Of a stretch of DNA of 25,022 nt, positions 15,519 to 21,908 are shown piece by piece. Source of the DNA: Bryobacterales bacterium. GTDB lineage: Bacteria > Acidobacteriota > Terriglobia > Bryobacterales > Bryobacteraceae. The stretch lies in contig PKZC01000198.1 of the NCBI GenBank assembly GCA_003132905.1, forward strand, positions 3,905 to 28,926, in the 5' to 3' direction. Position numbers and translations under genes: made by a program. Every line of letters begins with the position of its first letter. The first letter of the stretch is position 1. Under the pieces are notes generated by a model. The model was not told where the DNA came from, did no database searches, and saw nothing but the letters and a program-made list of their open reading frames with translations.

Positions 15519-16903
15519 CGGAGCGCCTCCGGCAGAGCAGCCGCGTCATTTCTCCCGATACCCCCAGTCGGGATGGCGGACGGTTCGCGATGTGGGCCAT
15601 GCTCGATTTCTCGGCCTACCAGAAACAGGAACAGAATTCCTAAAAGCATGTACAACCCCATAAAGCCCATCAGCGTGAATAGGCCGTTGGCCGCTGAAAC
15701 TCGCGAAGAGACTCCGTCGGCGGTGCGCATCACTCCGTAGATGAGCCACGGTTGGCGGCCTAATTCCGCGGTCATCCATCCGGCTGTCGTGGCGACATAG
15801 GGAAACGGCAGAGCCAGCATCAAAGCCCACAGCAGCGGCCGATTTCCATATAGGCGGCCGCGCCAAAGCCACCACACGCACAACAACATCAGCACCAGCA
15901 GCATTGATCCAACACCCACCATGATGTGATAGCTGTAATAGAGCAACGGGATATTGTCGGGCCAAACGTCGCGCGAAAAATCCTTCAGCCCTTTCACTTC
16001 AGCGCTCCAACGGCGATAGGTGAGGAAGCTGAGGGCGTTCGGCACCGTCAGGGGATTGTCCAATTGCATCTTGTCTGTGTCGGGCTGGCCCAAGATAACC
16101 AGCGGGGCCCCGGCGCTGGTCTCAAATAGCCCCTCCATCGCGGCCAGAGTAACCGGCTGATGTTCGGCGACCATGCGCCCCTGGCCGTCGCCAGTGGGAA
16201 ACAGCATGGCCACCATTGCGATGGCTCCAGCCACCACCCCGGTTCGCAGGAAGATGCGCGCGTGTTCGCCGAACTTGCCCATCAGTTGGTAGTACGCTCC
16301 GATGGACGCCATGACAAAGCTGGCCGTGACGACCGCCGCAATCATGTTGTGAAGGTATTGCCAGAGAATCCAGGGGTTCCCTAGCAAGCCCCATAAACTG
16401 TCCAGCAGGATAGTGTGGTTAGGCCCCATGCGATAGCCCGTTGGATGCTGCATCCAGGCATCGGTGGCGATGATAAAGAATCCGGAAAGCCAGGAACCGA
16501 GAAACACCAGGAAGGCCGTCACCCAGTGCATCTTGGGGCTGAACTGCTTCTCCCCAAAAACAAACAAGCCGAGGAACGCCGATTCCAGAAAGAACGAGAA
16601 TACTCCTTCCATGGCGAGTGTCTGCCCGATGACGCCGCCTGCGTCTTTGGAAAATTGCGCCCAGTTCGTTCCAAACTGGAACTCCATCGGGATGCCGGTG
16701 ACCACGCCCATGGCGAAATTGATCGCAAAGATCTTCACCCAGAAACGCGCGCTCTCGTTGTAGCTGGGGTTGCCGGTTCGAAGAGCGGCTGTCTTCAGGA
16801 TGACAATCAGAAGCGCCAACCCCATGGTGAGTTGAGGAAACAAATAGTGGAACGTGACGGTGAAAGCGAAGTGCAGGCGGTGGACCGCCAGGGCAGAGTC
16901 CAT
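15515..16903 (-). CDS. cydA: Cytochrome bd quinol oxidase subunit I, short Q-loop type
   Basis: A 462-residue haem-bearing subunit. Haem ligands and proton-path acids are recognisable: H19 ('TFHYLFP'), E99 and E107 ('FFLESAF'), H185 ('YLHNM') and M328 ('YHIMVG'), corresponding to E. coli H19, E99, E107, H186 and M393. The signature 'GWMTAELGRQPW' is at 375-386. The distance between the H185 and M328 ligands is 143 residues against 207 in E. coli, so the quinol-binding Q-loop is the short form, as in CioA-type enzymes often described as cyanide-insensitive. A CGGAGA Shine-Dalgarno sits about 6-8 nt before the ATG at 16903. First gene of cydAB, divergent from the flavoprotein/cytochrome pair with 130 nt between. 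Confidence 0.95.
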   Translation of the reverse strand: MDSALAVHRLHFAFTVTFHYLFPQLTMGLALLIVILKTAALRTGNPSYNESARFWVKIFAINFAMGVVTGIPMEFQFGTNWAQFSKDAGGVIGQTLAMEGVFSFFLESAFLGLFVFGEKQFSPKMHWVTAFLVFLGSWLSGFFIIATDAWMQHPTGYRMGPNHTILLDSLWGLLGNPWILWQYLHNMIAAVVTASFVMASIGAYYQLMGKFGEHARIFLRTGVVAGAIAMVAMLFPTGDGQGRMVAEHQPVTLAAMEGLFETSAGAPLVILGQPDTDKMQLDNPLTVPNALSFLTYRRWSAEVKGLKDFSRDVWPDNIPLLYYSYHIMVGVGSMLLVLMLLCVWWLWRGRLYGNRPLLWALMLALPFPYVATTAGWMTAELGRQPWLIYGVMRTADGVSSRVSAANGLFTLMGFMGLYMLLGILFLFLVGREIEHGPHREPSAIPTGGIGRNDAAALPEALR

Positions 16904-17033
16904 TGGTATTCTCCGAGCAGATAGGGTGCTAGTTGAAGTGGCTCTTTCGAGCTAATTGTCGCACTCCAGGGCCGCAATGGCAGTATCATTCTAATCGGCT
17001 CAAAGGCGAACCAGGTTTTGTGGGAGGACGAAA

Positions 17034-18632
17034 ATGAGTGAGACTACGCGGCGAGGGTTCATCAAGGAGGCCGCTGCGTTGGCTCCGCTGGCGTTTGCTC
17101 CGGCCGCCCGAGGACAGTCGAACGCGTCGGCCGAGCGCTTCGATTTTGTGGTGGCGGGCGCTGGACACAACAGTCTGGTTTGCGCAGCTTATCTGGCGAA
17201 AGCTGGTTACAAGGTCTTGGTACTGGAAGGCCGGCCCACCATTGGAGGCGGATGCAAGACTGCGGAAGTATGCCTGCCTGGATTCAAGGAAGATCTTTGC
17301 TCCAGCGTCCATTCCGGTTTCCAGACCAATCCGGCGCTCAAGGAACTCAGCCTCAGCGACTACGGGCTGGAGTATATCGATCCGGAACTCGTGATGCACA
17401 TACCTTTCCTGGATGGCGCGTCCATTAGCGTTTGGCGCGATCTGGATCGGACTTGTGAAACTATCGCGAAGATTTCGAAGAAGGACGCCGAAAAATTCCG
17501 CAAATTAGTTCCCGAGTTCAAGGCGTACACCGAAAGCGGACAGGCGGGTCGAGGTTCGATGCGCCGCGCGAAATTTTGGCAGCAGCTGAATGCCATGTCG
17601 GGCTACGACGCGACGGGGGTGCTTTTTGAAAGCGACCACCTGCGGGCGGCATGCCTGGCGTGCGGCCATTTTGGCGGAGTGGCGGGCGGCGATATCGGAA
17701 CAGGCGGTCAGGCCTTCTCGCTCATGACTCAGGTGCTCAATGGGCGTCCCATCCCCAAAGGCGGCTCCGGGATGTTGACTGTGGCATTGGGGCGGTTCAT
17801 CGAAGCGCACCACGGCGTGGTGCTGACGAACAAGCCGGTGGTGCAACTTATTGTCGGGAATGGAAAATGTCTGGGCGTGGAATGCGCCGACGGCACCAAA
17901 TACCAGGCTGACAAAGCCGTCGTGTCGACCATCCATGTGAAGCATATTGTGAACATGGCGCCGCGTGAACTGTGGGGCGACGAGTTCAACTCCATGGTGG
18001 ACACCTTCCAGCCGGAACACGCGATGATTCAGTTTCACTACGCGACCACGGAGGCTCCGCAATATCCGCTGGCGGGCGGCGGCACCATATCGAGCACCGA
18101 AGCGGTGTTAATGGATCGGCCAGAGAGCATCCTGCTGCTCAACTCGTATAACGCGCGAGGTGAGGCGTGGGTGGAAGATACGCCGCTGCAAATCGTGAGT
18201 CCTTCGGTTGGCGATCCGACGCGCGCTCCGGCCGGCCATCACACCGTCAAGATCGAAGGGACCATGGCGTACGATCTGAAGGACGGTGGTCCTAAGCATT
18301 GGGACGAGATTAAGGAGCGGGTGGCTGAGGCATGCTTCGCCCGGCTGCGGCGCGTGGCTCCCAATCTAACGCCCGACAAAGTGCTCGCGAAGTTTCTCGA
18401 AAGCCCGCTGGACATAGAGAGGATGAATCCCGCGATGTGGCGCGGAAGCGTGCACGCGGGCGATCGGCGCCTGCCGCAGATGGCGCCTTACAAGATGCCG
18501 ATTCCCGGTTTATACCAAACGGGTGCCTGCACACCTCCCGGCGGTTCCATTACCGGAGTGCCGGGGCGAAATGCAGCCGCCGCCATATTCAAGGATTTGG
18601 GATCGAGCATCGAAGAGGTGGGGGCCAAGTGA
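17034..18632 (+). CDS. Tat-exported FAD-dependent oxidoreductase, phytoene desaturase/PYROXD2-like
   Basis: A 532-residue protein. The N-terminus is a twin-arginine signal: R6-R7-GFIK, then a hydrophobic stretch and 'APAARGQ' cleavage region near residue 27, so the folded flavoprotein is probably sent to the periplasm. A Rossmann FAD motif follows: 'VVAGAGHNS' (39-47) and an acid at E65 ('VLVLEGRPTIGGG'), typical of COG1233 (CrtI/phytoene desaturase and PYROXD2 relatives). The C-terminus has the second FAD contact, 'PGLYQTGACTPPGGSITGVPG'. The substrate is unknown; no carotenoid genes are nearby and a Tat signal is not usual for carotenoid desaturases. GGGAGG precedes the ATG. Its TGA overlaps the start of the pentahaem cytochrome gene by 1 nt. 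Confidence 0.85.
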   Translation: MSETTRRGFIKEAAALAPLAFAPAARGQSNASAERFDFVVAGAGHNSLVCAAYLAKAGYKVLVLEGRPTIGGGCKTAEVCLPGFKEDLCSSVHSGFQTNPALKELSLSDYGLEYIDPELVMHIPFLDGASISVWRDLDRTCETIAKISKKDAEKFRKLVPEFKAYTESGQAGRGSMRRAKFWQQLNAMSGYDATGVLFESDHLRAACLACGHFGGVAGGDIGTGGQAFSLMTQVLNGRPIPKGGSGMLTVALGRFIEAHHGVVLTNKPVVQLIVGNGKCLGVECADGTKYQADKAVVSTIHVKHIVNMAPRELWGDEFNSMVDTFQPEHAMIQFHYATTEAPQYPLAGGGTISSTEAVLMDRPESILLLNSYNARGEAWVEDTPLQIVSPSVGDPTRAPAGHHTVKIEGTMAYDLKDGGPKHWDEIKERVAEACFARLRRVAPNLTPDKVLAKFLESPLDIERMNPAMWRGSVHAGDRRLPQMAPYKMPIPGLYQTGACTPPGGSITGVPGRNAAAAIFKDLGSSIEEVGAK

Positions 18633-19135
18633 TGAGGAGAACCGTGCTTGTACTGGGGCTGTCGATGTTGAGCTGCTGGGCGCAAGTCCCGGACAACCCC
18701 TCCGTTCCCCCCGCGCCTGAGCAACCCCTTCCGTACAGCCACAAGAAGCATCTTGCGATGGGTCTGCAATGCGAGCAATGCCACATCAATCCCGATCCGG
18801 GCGCACAGATGACTTTTCCGGCATCTACCACCTGCATGATGTGCCACAACACCGCCGAGGTTTCCAATCGCGGGCGGATCGCCGAGTTAGCCAAATCTTC
18901 GCAGCCGATTCCCTGGGTGCGGGTCTATCAAGTCACCCCTGGTGTCACTTGGACGCACCGCAAACACTTGCAGGCCGGAATCCAATGCGCGATGTGTCAC
19001 GGCAACGTCGCCCAAATGGATACCATGGCGCAGACCACCGCAGTGCTAGCCATGGCCAGTTGCATCAGTTGTCATCAGTCGCACAAAGCGAGCACGGCGT
19101 GCGCCACTTGTCATTCATGGCCGCGCGGCTCTTAA
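18632..19135 (+). CDS. Periplasmic pentahaem c-type cytochrome (class III / cytochrome c3-like)
   Basis: A 167-residue protein with a Sec signal ('TVLVLGLSMLSCWAQ', cleavage near residue 17-18) and five CxxCH haem-attachment motifs: C47-H51, C68-H72, C119-H123, C144-H148 and C157-H161. Additional His residues in 'YSHKKH' and 'WTHRKH' sit where distal ligands occur in cytochrome c3/c7-like folds, so bis-His, low-potential haems are likely. It should carry electrons in the periplasm. ATG at 18632 shares one base with the upstream TGA (TGATG), so translation is coupled to the Tat oxidoreductase, its probable redox partner. The frame is open about 300 nt further upstream, inside the flavoprotein gene, but that part lacks a signal peptide and is not plausible protein. 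Confidence 0.9.
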   Translation: MRRTVLVLGLSMLSCWAQVPDNPSVPPAPEQPLPYSHKKHLAMGLQCEQCHINPDPGAQMTFPASTTCMMCHNTAEVSNRGRIAELAKSSQPIPWVRVYQVTPGVTWTHRKHLQAGIQCAMCHGNVAQMDTMAQTTAVLAMASCISCHQSHKASTACATCHSWPRGS

Positions 19136-19162
19136 GTTATGCGACTGCAGTTATGCGACTGC
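19135..19162. repeat. Perfect 14-bp tandem duplication between convergent genes
   Basis: AGTTATGCGACTGC occurs at 19135-19148 and immediately again at 19149-19162. The first copy begins at the last base of the cytochrome stop codon; the second contains the TAA stop of the convergent DUF72 gene (19151-19153 on the minus strand) and its last codons. Confidence 0.9.
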
Positions 19163-20083
19163 GCGCCGTTCGGGAATATAGCTGGCGAATAGCGCGTCCT
19201 GCACCGGGAACTTGGCGCGGAAATCGGCCAGCTCTTCGGGAAATTGTTCGATCAGCTGCGCGGGTGCAAGCCGGCTATCGTTGCCGAGTATTTGCGCGAG
19301 TTGCAGAGCGTTCACCACGGATTTTCCGCCCGCGTCGTTATTGGCGAAGACGAATGTGGTAGCGGCGTGTTCCTGGATCTGCTCCACACGCTGCTTCCAT
19401 TCCTCAAGTTCTTTGGCCGAATAAAGATAGTCGTGCGCCGCCGTGGCCCTGGCCGGACGGCCAAACTCACGTTCCCAATGTTGCGAATTGCGCCCATGCA
19501 GCCGCACATATCCGATGCGAGACGTTAAGAGTGAGGCGGGCGGCATGCCCTTGGTGTAGGGCGCTTGATCGATGTTCGCGAAGCCTACCCGATAGTCGAT
19601 CAACGTGCCCAGCGCTTCCTCGTGCAGCCAACTCGAATGCCGCATCTCCGCCACCAGCGGAAACTCGTGAAAAGCTCGCCGCAGCGCGATTACGAAAGCG
19701 CGATTCTCTTCGGTGTAACGAAAGCTCCACGGAAATTGCATCAGCAGACAACCCAGCTTGCGGGCGCGATGAAGAGGCCACAGACCTTCCTTGAAATTGG
19801 CGATCTCTGCGGCGCGCAGGGAACGTTCATGCGTGAACCGGCGGCCCAACTTCGCGGTGAAGAGGAACTTGGGGTTGTGCGCAACCTTCTTCACCCATAG
19901 ACTGGCCAATTCCGCCTGAATGGGTTGATAGAAACTGGTGTTGATCTCAACGGCGTCGAAAAACGTGGACAGATCTTCCAGGGGGTGAAATCCTCGAGGT
20001 TTCAGTCTGGGATAAACAATGCCGTTCCAGTGTGGATAGGACCAACCGGAGGGGCCGCAGTAGAGTGTTCGGGGGAGGGGCAT
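19151..20083 (-). CDS. DUF72 family protein (YecE-like)
   Basis: A 310-residue cytoplasmic protein of the DUF72 family, a TIM-barrel-like fold with no firmly established function. Family landmarks are the N-terminal 'YCGPSGWSYPHWNGIVYP' (the conserved G-T/C-x-G-W/F-x-Y-x-W start), 'FFDAVEINTSFYQP' (about 41-54), 'KLGRRFTHERSL', 'LGCLLMQFPWSF', 'VAEMRHSSW', 'YVRLHGRN' and the C-terminal 'TTFVFANNDAGGKSVVNAL'. Length matches the family. It is read from its own promoter at 20116-20144; upstream of the ATG are AAGGAG and a nearer GAAGAG. Gene context (convergent with the redox cytochrome) suggests no shared operon. Function should be left open. Confidence 0.9.
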   Translation of the reverse strand: MPLPRTLYCGPSGWSYPHWNGIVYPRLKPRGFHPLEDLSTFFDAVEINTSFYQPIQAELASLWVKKVAHNPKFLFTAKLGRRFTHERSLRAAEIANFKEGLWPLHRARKLGCLLMQFPWSFRYTEENRAFVIALRRAFHEFPLVAEMRHSSWLHEEALGTLIDYRVGFANIDQAPYTKGMPPASLLTSRIGYVRLHGRNSQHWEREFGRPARATAAHDYLYSAKELEEWKQRVEQIQEHAATTFVFANNDAGGKSVVNALQLAQILGNDSRLAPAQLIEQFPEELADFRAKFPVQDALFASYIPERRAVA

Positions 20084-20115
20084 GGCACTCTTCGTTCTCC
20101 TTTTCTTCGCTCACT

Positions 20116-20144
20116 AGTATAGGCGAATACAAGGCGAAAATCAA
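20116..20144 (-). promoter_or_regulatory. Sigma70-type promoter for the DUF72 gene
   Basis: Read on the minus strand: -35 TTGATT (20139-20144), a 17-nt spacer, and -10 TATACT (20116-20121). The -10 matches consensus at five of six positions and the -35 at four, with optimal spacing. The implied transcription start is near 20109, leaving a leader of about 26 nt before the ATG at 20083. Confidence 0.6.
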
Positions 20145-20190
20145 TAGTCTAGTTTTCTGTGTGTTTACGTACGCTTACGAATGGCGGCCT

Positions 20191-20204
20191 AGCCCGAAAG
20201 GGCT
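20191..20204. other. Small GC-rich hairpin, AGCCC-GAAA-GGGCT
   Basis: A perfect 5-bp stem closes a GAAA tetraloop (a GNRA loop if transcribed on the plus strand). It lies in the 262-nt gap between the DUF72 and cysK genes. No T-run follows on either strand, so it is not a classical terminator. No coding region is supported in this gap. Confidence 0.35.
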
Positions 20205-20286
20205 GTTGCTGGAATGATAAATTTTGCGTGACGCCCGTAACTTTCAATCGGCGGGAAACGTTATGTATTCAAATCCCCGTTACGAC

Positions 20287-20324
20287 GGCGGACGCTTCAC
20301 CCTATCACCCCAAGAGCGTCCGCC
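20287..20324. terminator. Strong 10-bp inverted repeat downstream of cysK
   Basis: GGCGGACGCT (20287-20296) is the exact reverse complement of AGCGTCCGCC (20315-20324), with an 18-nt loop. It begins 22 nt after the cysK stop codon. A stem this GC-rich would be stable in the cysK transcript, but no U-run follows, so it may be a Rho-associated or RNA-protecting 3' structure more than an intrinsic terminator. A DNA-binding palindrome is an alternative. Confidence 0.45.
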
Positions 20325-20345
20325 ATTCTACTTCGCTCGTCCGAA

Positions 20346-21305
20346 TTACTCCCCGGAGATTCCTTCGAATAATGGCGTGCTGAGATAGCGCTCACCCGAA
20401 TCGGGCAATACGACTACCAAGGTCTTGCCCTTCATCTCGGGTTCCTTGGCCACACGCGCCGCCGCTGCAACGGCCGCTCCGCTCGATATGCCGGAAAGAA
20501 TGCCTTCTTCCCTCGCCAACCGCCGCGCCATTTCCATGGACTCTTCATTCGTTACAAGCTCAACGCGATCCACCACTGATAGATCTAAGTTGCCCGGTAT
20601 AAATCCTGCGCCGATGCCCTGAATCTTGTGCGGACCAGGGTGCAGCGGCAAGCCCTTCAGCGACTGCATGATCACCGGGCTGCCAGTGGGCTCCACGGCG
20701 ATGGAGATTACCTTCTTGTTTTGCCGGACGGATGTTAGAAAACGTGACACGCCCGTAATGGTTCCTCCGGTTCCGACTCCGCACAGCAAAACATCGATCC
20801 CTCCCTCGGTGTCAGTCCAAATTTCGGGTCCAGTGGTCTTGAAGTGACTCTCCGGATTGGCTGGGTTTTGAAACTGCTGCAGCAGCACGTAGCGATGCGG
20901 GTCTGCGGCCACCGCCTCCTCGGCTTTTCCGATGGAGCCCTGCATTCCGGCGGCGCCGTCCGTGAGAATCAACTGGGCGCCAAACGCGCGCAGCACTTTC
21001 TGGCGTTCCACCGACATGGTCTCGGGCATAACGAGCGTGATGGGATACCCGCGCGCCGCAGCCACGAAGGCCAATGCGATTCCCGTATTGCCGCTGGTAG
21101 GCTCGATCAATTCCTTGCCCGGCCCCAGCAGTCCACGCTTTTCGGCGTCCCAGATCATCGCCGCTCCAATGCGGTCCTTTACCGAATAGGCGGGGTTTCT
21201 TCCTTCCACCTTGGCCAATATAGTTGCGCCAGTTCCCTGCCCGATGCGATTCAACTTTATGAGCGGCGTCCGGCCGATGCTCAGCGAATTGTCCTGATAG
21301 AACAT
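20346..21305 (-). CDS. cysK: Cysteine synthase A (O-acetylserine sulfhydrylase)
   Basis: A 319-residue PLP enzyme that makes L-cysteine from O-acetylserine and sulfide in the cytoplasm. The PLP Lys is K43 in 'YSVKDR'; the substrate loop 'TSGNTG' is at 70-75; the phosphate-binding '[10 protein letters not shown]' and the late '[11 protein letters not shown]' motifs are present. Length is normal for CysK. The ATG at 21305 shares a base with the Rrf2 gene's TGA (TGATG) and has GGGAG 5 nt upstream; a longer open frame upstream would duplicate Rrf2-coding DNA and lacks homology. Being second in an operon with an Rrf2 regulator suggests control by cysteine or sulfur status. A cystathionine beta-synthase or CysM role is less likely given the motifs. 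Confidence 0.93.
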   Translation of the reverse strand: MFYQDNSLSIGRTPLIKLNRIGQGTGATILAKVEGRNPAYSVKDRIGAAMIWDAEKRGLLGPGKELIEPTSGNTGIALAFVAAARGYPITLVMPETMSVERQKVLRAFGAQLILTDGAAGMQGSIGKAEEAVAADPHRYVLLQQFQNPANPESHFKTTGPEIWTDTEGGIDVLLCGVGTGGTITGVSRFLTSVRQNKKVISIAVEPTGSPVIMQSLKGLPLHPGPHKIQGIGAGFIPGNLDLSVVDRVELVTNEESMEMARRLAREEGILSGISSGAAVAAAARVAKEPEMKGKTLVVVLPDSGERYLSTPLFEGISGE

Positions 21306-21730
21306 CAGATCTCCCAGTTTGGTACGTATTTGGATTGCAGGTCGCGCCAGTTCCGGACCAGCTCGGCAAAAGTGGTTTGATCGATTACGTCGGAAACGGA
21401 TTGGTCCACGCGACGCCATGTTTCGGCGAAAGGGTCAGCAGGGCTCTGTTTGCGCGCGGGCTTGCTGCTTTTGGCGCCTTCGATGTAGCGGATCACTTCG
21501 CCCACCGTGATGGCGTCGGGCGCGCGCGCCAGCAGATAGCCGCCTTCGGCGCCACGACGGGACTCGACGAAGCCGCCTTGTTTCAGCCCGGCCAGAATCA
21601 GTTCCAGAAACTTCTGCGGTATTCTTTGTCGCTTGGCGATGTCGGCGATTTTGATCGGCTCGCCGGCTTTCTGCAGCGCCAGATCGAAAATGGCGTGCAG
21701 GGCATACTCGCCTTTGACAGAGATGTTCAT
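21305..21730 (-). CDS. Rrf2-family transcriptional regulator without Fe-S cysteines (CymR-like)
   Basis: A 141-residue winged-helix regulator. The start '[19 protein letters not shown]' matches the canonical Rrf2 N-terminus, followed by '[44 protein letters not shown]' (recognition helix and wing, about 32-75; quoted in part). The protein contains no cysteine, so it cannot hold the [2Fe-2S] cluster of IscR or NsrR and is nearer to CymR, the cysteine-metabolism repressor whose corepressor in Bacillus and Staphylococcus is CysK. Here it is translationally coupled to cysK. ATG at 21730 is chosen by homology; a TTG at 21745 adds five residues, but GGAGA lies only about one nt from it and 15 nt from the ATG, so neither spacing is ideal. 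Confidence 0.88.
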   Translation of the reverse strand: MNISVKGEYALHAIFDLALQKAGEPIKIADIAKRQRIPQKFLELILAGLKQGGFVESRRGAEGGYLLARAPDAITVGEVIRYIEGAKSSKPARKQSPADPFAETWRRVDQSVSDVIDQTTFAELVRNWRDLQSKYVPNWEI

Positions 21731-21755
21731 GAGCGGAGTTAGCAATCTCCTGTGA

Positions 21756-21801
21756 CCAACTAGAGATTGTAACTGGCAGTCCTGGCAAGGCGCTAGTTTG
21801 G
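21756..21801 (-). promoter_or_regulatory. Candidate rrf2-cysK promoter flanked by an imperfect inverted repeat
   Basis: On the minus strand a -10-like TACAAT lies at 21766-21771 (five of six matches), but no good -35 is found 17 nt upstream. CCAACTAG (21756-21763) and CTAGTTTGG (21793-21801) form an inverted repeat with one extra A, bracketing the core promoter, as expected for an autoregulatory operator. Binding by the Rrf2 protein is inference. Confidence 0.4.
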
Positions 21802-21874
21802 TTGTCTGCGCGGAAACTCTACCCCATCACAAATCGCAGGCAATGTTGCTCTTCATCCATATGCCGATATGTCG

Positions 21875-21893
21875 TTGGGTGCCAAGCACCCAA
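21875..21893. promoter_or_regulatory. Perfect 8-bp inverted repeat just upstream of the MHYT kinase
   Basis: TTGGGTGC (21875-21882) and GCACCCAA (21886-21893) are exact reverse complements with a 3-nt CAA spacer, ending 15 nt before the ATG at 21909. It could be an operator, or an RNA hairpin next to the ribosome-loading zone, which otherwise has no clear Shine-Dalgarno. Confidence 0.5.
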
Positions 21894-21908
21894 TAGAAAT
21901 CTATACCT

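Noticed and set aside
16415..16924. A 169-residue open frame antisense to cydA
   Set aside because: Charged, low-complexity translation opposite a gene with all catalytic residues intact; no independent support.
18332..18631. An upstream extension of the pentahaem cytochrome frame by 100 residues
   Set aside because: It lies entirely inside the FAD oxidoreductase gene in another frame, is Arg-rich and unstructured, and would bury the Sec signal peptide that starts at 18632.
20159..20383. A 74-residue open frame on the plus strand between the DUF72 and cysK genes
   Set aside because: No ribosome-binding site, no recognisable protein features, and it runs across the inverted repeat and into the end of cysK on the opposite strand.
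21306..21419. A longer N-terminus for cysteine synthase starting at 21419
   Set aside because: The extra 38 residues overlap the Rrf2 gene and are not part of the CysK fold; the ATG at 21305 has a GGGAG site 5 nt upstream.
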